Below are positions 33,101-39,603 of a stretch of DNA of 64,000 nt, one piece after another. How positions within the stretch are numbered: the stretch's first letter is position 1; each line of letters begins with the position of its first letter. The notes below the pieces were generated by a model. It saw nothing but the letters and a program-made list of their open reading frames with translations, made no database searches and was not told the origin of the DNA. Position numbers and translations under genes: made by a program. This stretch comes from Effrenium voratum (taxonomy: Eukaryota > Sar > Dinophyceae > Suessiales > Symbiodiniaceae): positions 1 through 64,000 of the forward strand of contig CAUJNA010001496.1 of NCBI GenBank assembly GCA_963377175.1. The letters are read 5' to 3'.

Positions 33101-33247
33101 TTTGAAACACAACTCATCATTGTTTTTAATATTGATACAAGCCTTTTTGTTTGCCACCCAGTCGGGCAATGGAATATAAGAAGAGCCACGGGTAGGATTG
33201 TATCTGTCATAACTTATCACCAGACTTTGAACTTGAAGAAGAACCAA
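30104..33247 (-). CDS. Protein-primed family B DNA polymerase, main part
   Basis: 1,047 codons open in this frame. The family signature RGSSYIPLPDWVANKKACIN is near the start. A CxxC...H finger follows at ~172-190, then Exo I YADFEC (~231), an HNH/EndoVII-like insert CFVCGKGF...DHCHFTGKYRG...DDCN (~319-352) and Exo II HNLKNYDAHLI (~369). Polymerase motif A is LDANNLYGLAMS (~630), motif B KLMNNAVYGK (~789) and motif C YTDTDSY (~889). These mark DNA_pol_B_2 of Mavericks, which start replication from a terminal protein. The N-terminal part continues, shifted by one base, in 33207-33854; joined, it would be ~1,250 residues. The first codon in this frame is TTG, so it is not an independent start. 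It is followed closely by the GIY-YIG gene. Confidence 0.95.
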   Translation of the reverse strand: MVLLQVQSLVISYDRYNPTRGSSYIPLPDWVANKKACINIKNNDELCFKYSVQCGFYEIYKKDHPCDMYHYKKYVNDSFIKWDNINFPVGNDEIEQFEEQNKHISVNVYYINPDTNSKTILLYKRSNNSQAQQKIDLIKLTGENGNSHYVYIKNYNKLMGSQTNKTGRPKYHCRTCSHGFKSEELLKQHEEQGCLAVEGQQIEMPEVGATIEFKNHFKKLKAPYVIYADFECLTVPIDVKSKSTKATTTSYQNHRPCGFMINVVNAITGSSEPYLYRGEDCMDKFVEKMNEVRDDVIKKMKEVKEIIMTEDDKTDFDTATKCFVCGKGFQEGDKKVRDHCHFTGKYRGCAHDDCNLAFSMRYYKIPVFLHNLKNYDAHLIINKAHELSKNAKIDCIAQNSEKFITFGFKNLCFKDSFSFLSSSLDKLVKLSKYEDDKRRENWKNNFRYSVRNPYVKTDEDLDLLTDKGIYPYDYFDSFDRFTERNLPSKEAFYSKLSEEHVNDKDYERAQKVWKHFGIRTLGQYHDLYLRTDVLLLTDVFENFRDLCMEYYGLDPAHYYTLPNFAWEAMLLKTGVEIEQLHDKEMYEMVEQGMRGGMCQVSHKLAEANNKYMDEAFDESKPSSYINYLDANNLYGLAMSQKLPLKNIKWTKKTPNIEKWDEKDEYGYIMEVDLEYPETLHDYHSDYPLAPEIMNVNANMLSDYQKEIYKIYYGNKEPKDEKTSKLILNLKDKEKYVVYIKTLQYYLKMGMKLTKVHRIIKFQQRAWLKPWIDFNTGKRKEAKSDFEKDLFKLMNNAVYGKTMEDKRKHMDFELVDNDVRYEKCVNNPTFKNRFIINENLVGVEKTKSVLKLDKPIFLGMTILDLSKLHMYEFYYGVLKKKYNENIKLIYTDTDSYVIQTFTDDVYKDFQGIKQHMDFSDYPVEHPCHDTTNKKVLGMYKDECSSKIITKFIALKPKSYAFTIHGEEEEHKKSKGVVKHKVKKELTYQNYEESLYQNKKHEITYNFIRSRTHQIYSMSQVKQSLSNFENKRHYFDAFNSLPYGHFRIK

Positions 33248-33854
33248 GACCCGATTGAGTTAATTCGGCTATCTCAATTTGAACCTCTATGTCGTGGGCT
33301 ATGTTGTTTAAAACACTGTTTATCTCTTCTGGGTTATGGACATTGTATCTCCTGCTTCTCAGCCTTCGTCGTATCTCTTCGTTGTCAGTGTTCTTTAACG
33401 CCAAATCTACTTCAACAATGATTTTCATATTCGGGTTTCTGTTGAGAAATTCTACCATTCGTTGCTTCTGATATTTTAAGTATGATAAGCCTTTCAACCC
33501 TTTCAATCTTATATCACTAACTGAATATGTGTTGGCGTAACCTTTGAAGGCTTGCTGTTCATCTGTGATTTTGGATTTGAAACGCTTGACATAATCCTGC
33601 AAGGGTCTTCCTCGTGTTAGTTTGATGAAGCTAGCCCCTTTCATTAGAAGACTATGTTTTCTGTAACCATCGCTTCTCGCCACTTCCTTTAGTCTGGTAT
33701 TCAACACCTTCGAAGTGGGTTTGTTCTTACTGTATCTGTAGGTCTTGTCTCCTATTTTGAGTTTTTGTGTTTGTTTCCCTTCTTTTTGTATTAGCTCACC
33801 TTGTTGACTTTCTATAATGAAATCTATGATTTTTTCTTCTGACACTGACACCAT
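33207..33854 (-). CDS. N-terminal part of PolB, split off by a frameshift
   Basis: 215 residues starting at an ATG with a promoter motif 33 bases upstream. The end (NNIAHDIEVQIEIAELTQSG) corresponds to the segment that in Polinton polymerases runs directly into the RGSSYIPLP block. Here a +1 shift in a repetitive 'tcttcttcaagttcaaagtc' tract separates the two frames, which overlap by 41 bases. The basic region (YVKRFKSKITDEQQAFKGYA) may include terminal-protein-like or DNA-binding functions. A single base inserted or lost near 33,220 explains the break; programmed shifting cannot be excluded. Confidence 0.8.
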   Translation of the reverse strand: MVSVSEEKIIDFIIESQQGELIQKEGKQTQKLKIGDKTYRYSKNKPTSKVLNTRLKEVARSDGYRKHSLLMKGASFIKLTRGRPLQDYVKRFKSKITDEQQAFKGYANTYSVSDIRLKGLKGLSYLKYQKQRMVEFLNRNPNMKIIVEVDLALKNTDNEEIRRRLRSRRYNVHNPEEINSVLNNIAHDIEVQIEIAELTQSGLGSSSSSKSGDKL

Positions 33855-33886
33855 ATATCTATACTCTATATTATATATACTAAATA

Positions 33887-33903
33887 TTTCTTTAAGTAGT
33901 TTT
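33887..33903 (-). promoter_or_regulatory. Promoter-like motif before the PolB N-terminal frame
   Basis: The minus strand reads AAACTACTTAAAGAAA, then an A+T stretch 'tatatataatatagagtata' before the ATG at 33854. Upstream lies the block 'ggcaacccctacccaa', nearly the same as 'agcaacccctagccaa' before the right TIR gene, so the conserved unit is at least ~27 bases. Confidence 0.75.
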
Positions 33904-33999
33904 GGGTAGGGGTTGCCTGTTGGAGAAACTGGGCTCTGGGTTGAAACTCAACGCATTAATCTTATTAATGAGTTTTAATAAGATTAATGATTTATCCCT

Positions 34000-34311
34000 T
34001 CATACAGGGGGGTTTTTGTTTTTATTGCATACATTGCTTTTCTTGTGTTTGGATAGGTTGGACTTGCTTGATATCGTCCTTCCACAGTCCTCGCAGGTGT
34101 AAGGCTGTTTTAGGTTTTTGTTGTAGTAGTTCTGGTGGTAGGTCTTCTGGTCGTCCTTCCATCTCATTAGTTGGTCATCGCTCTCGCTAACCTTCTCGCT
34201 CATTCTCTGTAAGACTAAGTCGTTTTCCGCTTTCATAAGTTCAACCATTACATCAAATTCGTCATTCGTTATTATCTGTTTTCTATTACCATTAATGAAA
34301 ATTCCTGTCAT
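34000..34311 (-). CDS. Small zinc finger protein, 103 aa
   Basis: The N-terminal half is an acidic helix (VMVELMKAENDLVLQRMSEK). The C-terminal third has CEDCGRTISSKSNLSKHKKS followed by NVC, a C2HC finger of the same type as in the GIY-YIG protein. It is probably a nucleic-acid-binding accessory or regulatory protein. A full promoter motif lies ~22 bases before its ATG, overlapping the stop of the upstream gene. Confidence 0.8.
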   Translation of the reverse strand: MTGIFINGNRKQIITNDEFDVMVELMKAENDLVLQRMSEKVSESDDQLMRWKDDQKTYHQNYYNKNLKQPYTCEDCGRTISSKSNLSKHKKSNVCNKNKNPPV

Positions 34312-34332
34312 TTTTACTATATTATCACGTTT

Positions 34333-34349
34333 TCTCTTTAAGTAGTTTT
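34333..34349 (-). promoter_or_regulatory. Promoter-like motif (AAAACTACTTAAAGAGA)
   Basis: Lies 22 bases before the ATG of the 103-aa zinc finger gene and overlaps the last bases of the 291-aa gene. It is followed by 'aaacgtgataatatagtaa'. Confidence 0.7.
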
Positions 34350-35223
34350 ATTTTTTCTTCTTGCCTCGGCTACTTTTTGTATTTGTGCTTTCTGGGCTTC
34401 TGCTCCTACTTCTTGTTTCCATTTGTTCCCTAGTCCATTCACTACCTCGTGCTATTTCTTGGGGTGAGTTGCTCCTGCTTCTTGTTTCTAATTGTCTTCT
34501 GTTCATTTGATTACCTCTTGCTCTTTCTTCTGGTGAGTGGCTTCTGCTTCTCGCTTCTACCTGTCGTCTTGACCAGAAAGAAGCCCTCGGTTGTTCTTCT
34601 TCTTGTTCTCGCGATTGTTCTGATGAAGTGGATGACTTCTTATCTCTTTGGAATAATTCAAACACACTCTTATCTTCTCCGCCTAAGAATAAGTTTCTTA
34701 ATGACCTTATTTCTCGACTTTCCTCTTTCTTCTCTTCCTCTTTCTCGGTTGATGCTGACGATGATGATGTTAAATGAAGACTTTGTAAATCTTCCTGCTT
34801 TTCGTCTTTTGGTTCGTCTTTTGGTTCGTCTTCTGGTTCATCTTCTGACTTTCTATTTTCCTCACTCTTGTCTGTAATTACATCACTGAATTTTTCATCA
34901 TCTAACTCCTTTGCTACATATCGCGTTGTTTGTGTGTCTGCCTCATTGTTTTCATACAACTGTGATGTTGGCGGTATTTCATCAAACATTTCTGGCGTCA
35001 ATTCATGTAATAAAACTTGTTTATCAGTTTGAACCCTAGCATTCAACCGTAGTCTCCTGTCGTATTTTGAAAGGTCAAAATCGTCAAAGTCTATATCGTT
35101 AATTGATGTGTCAAATGCCCGTCTTTCGGGGATGATTTCAATTTTCAATCTGTGTGTCATCGCTTCTTTCAGCATTTCATCAAAAGTTTTCCTTCTTCTT
35201 AATCCATAATATTTATCAGTCAT
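34348..35223 (-). CDS. Acidic protein with SR-rich C-terminal repeats, 291 aa
   Basis: The N-terminus (LRRRKTFDEMLKEAM...PERRAF) resembles that of the next gene upstream (LHLRPSYDELLKETLVED...DRKAT), so the two are probably paralogues. The middle is acidic (EPEDEPKDEPKDEKQEDLQ). The C-terminus has three repeats of ~24 residues around RSRSHSPEERARG, RSRSNSPQEIARG and RSRSRSPES, ending in a KKKK tail. SR repeats suggest phosphorylation-regulated RNA or nucleic-acid binding; virion or nuclear location is unknown. Intrinsic disorder is likely. The gap to its neighbour is 22 bases. Confidence 0.8.
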   Translation of the reverse strand: MTDKYYGLRRRKTFDEMLKEAMTHRLKIEIIPERRAFDTSINDIDFDDFDLSKYDRRLRLNARVQTDKQVLLHELTPEMFDEIPPTSQLYENNEADTQTTRYVAKELDDEKFSDVITDKSEENRKSEDEPEDEPKDEPKDEKQEDLQSLHLTSSSSASTEKEEEKKEESREIRSLRNLFLGGEDKSVFELFQRDKKSSTSSEQSREQEEEQPRASFWSRRQVEARSRSHSPEERARGNQMNRRQLETRSRSNSPQEIARGSEWTREQMETRSRSRSPESTNTKSSRGKKKK

Positions 35224-35245
35224 ATTTAAATATTATAGATTTTTT

Positions 35246-36211
35246 TTATTGTTGAGTTGATGAACTTGGTTTCTGTTTGAAGTACTTGTTATAAACGTTG
35301 TCCTTGTAATATGTTTCTAACTGAGTACGAATTCCTTTTCTTTCTGTTGTGCTTGCATTGTTATATTCATCTAATAATTCTTTGAACTCATCGTATTTAT
35401 CAGCATTTATTACATTGAATTGATGTAGTTTTGAAATTATATTATCCATCATAGTTCCTGGATTTTTCGAAAGATACACCGGCCACATCCACTTTATGGT
35501 TTCTAAATAGTTTTTGAAAATTTGTTCATCATCCACTTCTTCGTTTTCTACATTTTGTAATTCCATCTCGTTCGCTTTTTCGTGCATTTCCATTATTTCA
35601 GTATCAGAAATTGTTGTTTGTTTATCATCATCATCATTGTCTTTACCCTTTTTCGCTGTTGCTGTTTCCTCTATGGGTTCTAAAGGTGGCAGTTCGTCAT
35701 CTGATGTCATTGAATGAACTACTACCCCTTCAGGTATTGAACTTGACGATGCTTTATTCAAATCTTCGTGTATGCTTGGACTGAGTTTTTCCCTTTTTTC
35801 TCTGACTTGTCTATCTTGTTCTTCAAATGATGCTTGTATATCATTTTCATACTCTTCATATTCTGTCAGTGGACTGTCTGGTGTGGAGAAAGCGGACTTT
35901 GAAGAAGACCGGCTGGTTATTCTAGAAGACGATGCTGTTGTCTCTGCTTTTCTTAATTCCTCCTTTCTTTTCATCGTTTCCTGATTTAACAATCCTAAGC
36001 TGTCCTTGTTGTCCCACTGACTTCCATATTGGTTTAATCTGTATCTCGTCGCCTTTCTATCTATTACATCTTCAATCGATGGTCTATTCTCATCTTCTAC
36101 TAATGTTTCTTTCAACAATTCATCATAAGAAGGTCTTAAGTGTAGCTGTGATTTTAATGAACCTATGGCATGTGGTTTGGTTGTATTCAGTCTATTTATT
36201 GCTTTAATCAT
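35246..36211 (-). CDS. DRKAT-motif protein, 321 aa
   Basis: The N-terminal block LHLRPSYDELLKETLVEDEN with IEDVIDRKATRYRLNQYG is conserved in the old GC-rich relic at 12862-13110, which marks it as an ancestral gene of this virus lineage. The middle is Ser-rich and acidic and probably disordered. The C-terminal ~100 residues (YLETIKWMWPVYLSKNPGTM to EFKELLDEYNNASTTERKGI) look folded and helical. It neighbours the coiled-coil and penton genes, so a structural or assembly role is plausible but unproven. Confidence 0.8.
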   Translation of the reverse strand: MIKAINRLNTTKPHAIGSLKSQLHLRPSYDELLKETLVEDENRPSIEDVIDRKATRYRLNQYGSQWDNKDSLGLLNQETMKRKEELRKAETTASSSRITSRSSSKSAFSTPDSPLTEYEEYENDIQASFEEQDRQVREKREKLSPSIHEDLNKASSSSIPEGVVVHSMTSDDELPPLEPIEETATAKKGKDNDDDDKQTTISDTEIMEMHEKANEMELQNVENEEVDDEQIFKNYLETIKWMWPVYLSKNPGTMMDNIISKLHQFNVINADKYDEFKELLDEYNNASTTERKGIRTQLETYYKDNVYNKYFKQKPSSSTQQ

Positions 36212-36243
36212 ATTATATTATATTAATTAATTTAGAAAATAAA

Positions 36244-36576
36244 TTAATCCGAAATATTCTTAATCATTTCTTCTAAATGTTTCTTTCTTGCTGTGAGTTG
36301 TTCTGTTGTCTGTATTCCATCTGGTGAGCGTGTGTTGTCCAACTCTCGTCTTATCTTGTCTAACTCCTTTCTATAACTTTCGGTTCTGTTGCTTTCAGCT
36401 AAATCATTTCTATACTTTATTAGTGCTCCTTGTGATTGTTTCGCATCCATTGTTTCTTTTAATTGTTTAAAATAGTTCTTTCTTGAAGCAGCACCCCACA
36501 AATCATTTGAGTCGTAGGAACGTTCTACTTGTGGAGCCCGTTTAAATTCGACATTTCTATGACTTCTCATAAGCAT
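36244..36576 (-). CDS. Coiled-coil protein, 110 aa
   Basis: Basic N-terminus (HRNVEFKRAPQVERSYDS) followed by a charged coiled coil (residues ~45-105: YRKELDKIRRELDNTRSPDG and neighbours). No family was recognised. It lies between the DRKAT gene and the zinc/Lys-rich gene. A coiled-coil fragment occupies the same relative position in the relic element. Confidence 0.75.
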   Translation of the reverse strand: MLMRSHRNVEFKRAPQVERSYDSNDLWGAASRKNYFKQLKETMDAKQSQGALIKYRNDLAESNRTESYRKELDKIRRELDNTRSPDGIQTTEQLTARKKHLEEMIKNISD

Positions 36577-36606
36577 AATTGTTATATATAATAATTAGAT
36601 TATTAT

Positions 36607-37119
36607 TTAAAACATTGATAAAGTTAATTTACTTATTTTATCTGATTTATCTTGTTTTTTCTTTTGTTTCAGTTCTTCATAATGTTGGGTTAATAGTTCT
36701 GTCGCCGTGGGTTTCTTAATGGTTTCTTTAATAACTTCTTGTTTAATCTCATTCTTAATTTCTTCTTTTACTTCTGGTTGGATTTTTCTAATATTCTTTT
36801 GTGGATTAACTGGTAATAATTCAGTAGGTGCCCCTTTACAATTTTTAGGATGTGAGTGTCTCAAACTTTTCAATGTCATCTTTTTAGAGCATTGTTCACA
36901 TTCTACTAATTCAACTTCTTTTTTAGTTCTTGGTAATGCTTTCGCTTTTGGTAATGCTTTTGCTTTTGCTTTTGGTTCAGGTTTGACTTCTTCTGGTTTA
37001 ACTTCTTCTGGCGTTGGTTCATCAACTGTTTCATTTTGTTCAATGACTTCATTATTAACAGGTGATTCTCCTTCTGTTTTAGTTTCATTATTAACATCTA
37101 CTACCTCAATACTTGACAT
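36607..37119 (-). CDS. Zinc finger protein with Pro/Lys-rich linker, 170 aa
   Basis: An acidic N-terminus and a repetitive linker (EEVKPEEVKPEPKAKAKALP) precede CEQCSKKMTLKSLRHSHPKN-C (residues ~74-95). This C2HC-type finger followed by a basic helix is common in Polinton and giant-virus small proteins. The C-terminal half is a Lys/Glu helix ending SDKISKLTLSMF. It is probably nucleic-acid binding or a virion component. It is immediately downstream of the penton gene. Confidence 0.8.
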   Translation of the reverse strand: MSSIEVVDVNNETKTEGESPVNNEVIEQNETVDEPTPEEVKPEEVKPEPKAKAKALPKAKALPRTKKEVELVECEQCSKKMTLKSLRHSHPKNCKGAPTELLPVNPQKNIRKIQPEVKEEIKNEIKQEVIKETIKKPTATELLTQHYEELKQKKKQDKSDKISKLTLSMF

Positions 37120-37166
37120 ATAATATACTCTATATATTTTCTATATGGAAAAATTAAAGAATATAT

Positions 37167-38021
37167 TTAAATAATATCGCTTTTCACAAACAATAATGAA
37201 AATGAACAATTCACTCCATTTAAATTAATTTCATTTCCTAATGAATTACTAATCCAAAAATCTAATTGTTTAAAGCTTCTATTTGATACATCCAAGTAAT
37301 CAAGAGGGTTTAATTCTGAATCAAAGACAATTCCCGCGTGTGGTGCTGTGACTGGTACTTTCTTAACAACTGTACTATCGCCGGTTCTTAAATTTACTTG
37401 ATTATAATTAGACAATTGAGAAGAATGAATATAAATATTTCTAATGGGTTGGAGATTAACGAAACCAGAAACATCAGGATTATTATATTGATAAGCTGCC
37501 ATTTGATAATTTCCCAAAACTTCATTAACAGATTGCAAGTTATTAGCATTAAAACTTCCATTCCATATATAATCTGCATATGTTAGTTTCATTTGTTCAT
37601 CAGTTAATACAGCGAACTTTCTATCGGCATAGTTTGAATAAATTGTTATTTTATTAGTTTTTACACTATAAAAAAATTCATAAGTATTTGAGAAATTAGT
37701 ATTATCTACAACACCATTTATTTTTGCCTTTAATTCTGTCGCTAGTTCTGTGCCAGTATATACTCCTTCGTCCAATTGTAACGCTAAATAATGGACATTT
37801 GTGTTATCTTCATCTGGACCTAGTGGAGAAGAATAAAAGTATAATATATTATTTAATCCTGACTGTATTGAATACCACGAGTTAGGTAATGTTACTTCAT
37901 GAATGTAGCAATGAACCCCGTTGTCTGTTTGTAGTGTTTCCGGCAATTCAACTTTGAAATTCGATGATGAACCGCTAATTCTATGAGCGCTGTCAATATA
38001 AACTTTTTTGTACGTTAACAT
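37167..38021 (-). CDS. Minor capsid (penton) protein, single jelly roll
   Basis: 284 residues. It has the Polinton penton layout: YIDSAHRISGSSSNFKVELP at the start, then HEVTLPNSWYSIQSGLNNIL, a LDEGVYTGTELATEL segment, and a C-terminal LDFWISNSLGNEINLNG strand pair. NIYIHSSQLSNYNQVNLRTG with KKVPVTAPHAG matches the long loop seen in this family. It forms the pentamers at icosahedral vertices together with the MCP. It is divergent from the lipase-like gene. A ~20-bp AT hairpin lies directly upstream of its ATG. Confidence 0.9.
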   Translation of the reverse strand: MLTYKKVYIDSAHRISGSSSNFKVELPETLQTDNGVHCYIHEVTLPNSWYSIQSGLNNILYFYSSPLGPDEDNTNVHYLALQLDEGVYTGTELATELKAKINGVVDNTNFSNTYEFFYSVKTNKITIYSNYADRKFAVLTDEQMKLTYADYIWNGSFNANNLQSVNEVLGNYQMAAYQYNNPDVSGFVNLQPIRNIYIHSSQLSNYNQVNLRTGDSTVVKKVPVTAPHAGIVFDSELNPLDYLDVSNRSFKQLDFWISNSLGNEINLNGVNCSFSLLFVKSDII

Positions 38022-38065
38022 TTATTAACTTTAATTAGAAAAGATTTTCTAATTAAAATTAATAA
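38022..38065. repeat. AT-rich hairpin next to the penton start
   Basis: TTATTAACTTTAATTAGAAA-A pairs with TTTTCTAATTAAAATTAATAA around a two-base GA loop, with one mismatch in 21. It touches the penton ATG and would be in its 5' leader if transcribed. Function unknown. Confidence 0.8.
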
Positions 38066-38077
38066 ATATTAACCTAG

Positions 38078-38121
38078 AGTTTTTAAAAAAATATAACATT
38101 TGTTATATATTTTTAAAAACT
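38078..38121. repeat. Second AT-rich hairpin in the penton/lipase divergent region
   Basis: Two 21-base arms, 38078-38098 and 38101-38121, separated by TT, pair with one mismatch. Together with 38022-38065 they fill most of the divergent intergenic region, which otherwise has room for promoters only at its edges. Confidence 0.8.
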
Positions 38122-38172
38122 GTACGTGAGCATTATTAATTAATTGAGAAATTAATTTATAACTTTAAATAT

Positions 38173-38832
38173 ATGATTAATAATAAAAAGTTAATTTATG
38201 AAATGAAGCATGGGAAAATTAAACATTATCAACCTTATAAGAAAACAACTAAAATAACTAATGTTATGAAACAAACTGACAAAATATTAAATAGTTATTA
38301 TCCTAATTCTAATTTAACTGATGCACAAGGATTGAGTAGAGCCTATGGAAATGGTAAAGGTTTTTATATTGATGGTGATAAAATGTATGTAGCAGGAACA
38401 TTTGGAAAAGGAACGTTTGGAGGTGCTGTTAATGACATTCTGGCAGATGTAGGACTTCCCTTGAAAATGACAAAATATTCTCAGCGGTATAAAGACACAT
38501 CAACAGCATTGGATGAAAACAATGAAGTTAAACATCTTATAACACATAGTCTCGGTTCAAGTGTAGGTGCACAAATAACAAAAGATTACCCTGAAAGAGA
38601 ATTAACTTTAACCACTTATGGAGCGCCGTTTATATCACGAAGGTCTAAAATTACCGATGATTACATTAATTTTAGAAGTATCTTAGACCCTGTCAGTATT
38701 GCTGACCGTGGCGCTATAACTGTTTATACTGGTTCATTAAATCCATATACTAACCACGATTACATAACTGGATACGGAGACCAAGGCAAAGATGTTTCAA
38801 GAAGTGTTGAACCTGTAAGTGCGATAATGTAG
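38173..38832 (+). CDS. Lipase-like (class 3 type) alpha/beta hydrolase
   Basis: 219 residues. HLITHSLGSSVGAQI gives a nucleophile elbow with Ser126. Asp172 in SILDPVSIADRG and His195 in NPYTNHDYITGYG fall at the expected triad positions of class 3 lipases. TTYGAPFISRR is the conserved 'T-x-G-x-P' strand after the elbow. There is no signal peptide or membrane span; the N-terminal ~50 residues are basic. It may be carried in the virion for membrane passage, by analogy with other capsid-borne lipolytic enzymes (inference). It lies next to the capsid genes on the plus strand. Confidence 0.75.
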   Translation: MINNKKLIYEMKHGKIKHYQPYKKTTKITNVMKQTDKILNSYYPNSNLTDAQGLSRAYGNGKGFYIDGDKMYVAGTFGKGTFGGAVNDILADVGLPLKMTKYSQRYKDTSTALDENNEVKHLITHSLGSSVGAQITKDYPERELTLTTYGAPFISRRSKITDDYINFRSILDPVSIADRGAITVYTGSLNPYTNHDYITGYGDQGKDVSRSVEPVSAIM

Positions 38833-38875
38833 TTAAATAAGTACTTAAATATATAAATGTATATATAAATTATAT

Positions 38876-39172
38876 ATGTATAATCAGTTAAAAGAAAACT
38901 TGACAGAAAGTGAAACAACATATAAGCCATTGACAATTGAAAAAAGATTAATGGATTTATATAGAGATAATAAACGAACATATGTAAAATGCCAATGAGG
39001 ATGTTATATATTTAGAGGTTTTGAATATTCCAACTGTTATAATTTTATCTTGTTTAAAGCAAAAGTCGCAAATAATAAGTTCTTGTTATTAAATGACAAC
39101 AACAGATGTAATCACACTCAATCAGACATTGACAATATAGTAAAAAGACAAAACATAAATTTATTATCATAA
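38876..39172 (+). pseudogene. Small protein (99 codons) interrupted by TGA
   Basis: A frame from ATG at 38876 (MYNQLKENLTESETTYKPLT...) runs to TGA at 38996-38998 after 40 codons, then continues open without a break (GCYIFRGFEYSNCYNFILFK...) to TAA at 39172. The continuous composition on both sides of the TGA suggests one small gene with a nonsense mutation. The second half is Cys/aromatic rich. Family unknown. Confidence 0.5.
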
Positions 39173-39180
39173 TAATATTA

Positions 39181-39435
39181 ATGATACATCATAAGAAATA
39201 TGACAATGAAACAACGGATGATATGATTCGGAATGAAAATAAAAAGTATAAGAAAAGTTCATATGAAGAAATTAGAGAATTAGTCTTGGAGAAAGACGCT
39301 TCGGCAAGAAGCCTCGCGAGCATTCGCGACAAAGGTAATACTCCAGTTGAAGATAAGATTAAGAAAAAGAAAATGAAAATATTTAAAAATAATAATTCTA
39401 ATCAACAGGATTATACGAAATTATTCAATTTGTAA
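39181..39435 (+). CDS. Basic small protein, 84 aa
   Basis: Lys-rich throughout, with a helical centre SSYEEIRELVLEKDASARSL and a KKKKMKIFKNNN tail. No family was recognised; basic composition next to the MCP gene would fit a core or DNA-condensing protein, which is only a guess. A strong hairpin starts at its stop codon. Confidence 0.6.
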   Translation: MIHHKKYDNETTDDMIRNENKKYKKSSYEEIRELVLEKDASARSLASIRDKGNTPVEDKIKKKKMKIFKNNNSNQQDYTKLFNL

Positions 39436-39474
39436 AACATATATAAAATCTGTTTTAGATTTTATATATGTTTT
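39434..39474 (+). terminator. Strong AT-rich hairpin after the 84-aa gene
   Basis: AAAACATATATAAAATCT (39434-39451) pairs perfectly with AGATTTTATATATGTTTT (39457-39474) around GTTTT, an 18-bp stem. It overlaps the stop codon of the preceding gene. Two or three weaker hairpins follow before the MCP start at 39604. A transcript-end role is inferred. Confidence 0.65.
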
Positions 39475-39603
39475 AGAAATTAATGAAATTACAATTTCAT
39501 CAATTTGTAAATCATAATTATTAATTATGTTTGAGAAATTAATAAATGTATAAATTTATCAATTTAGTTTAAATTATTTCTAAATTAGATTATATATATA
39601 GTA

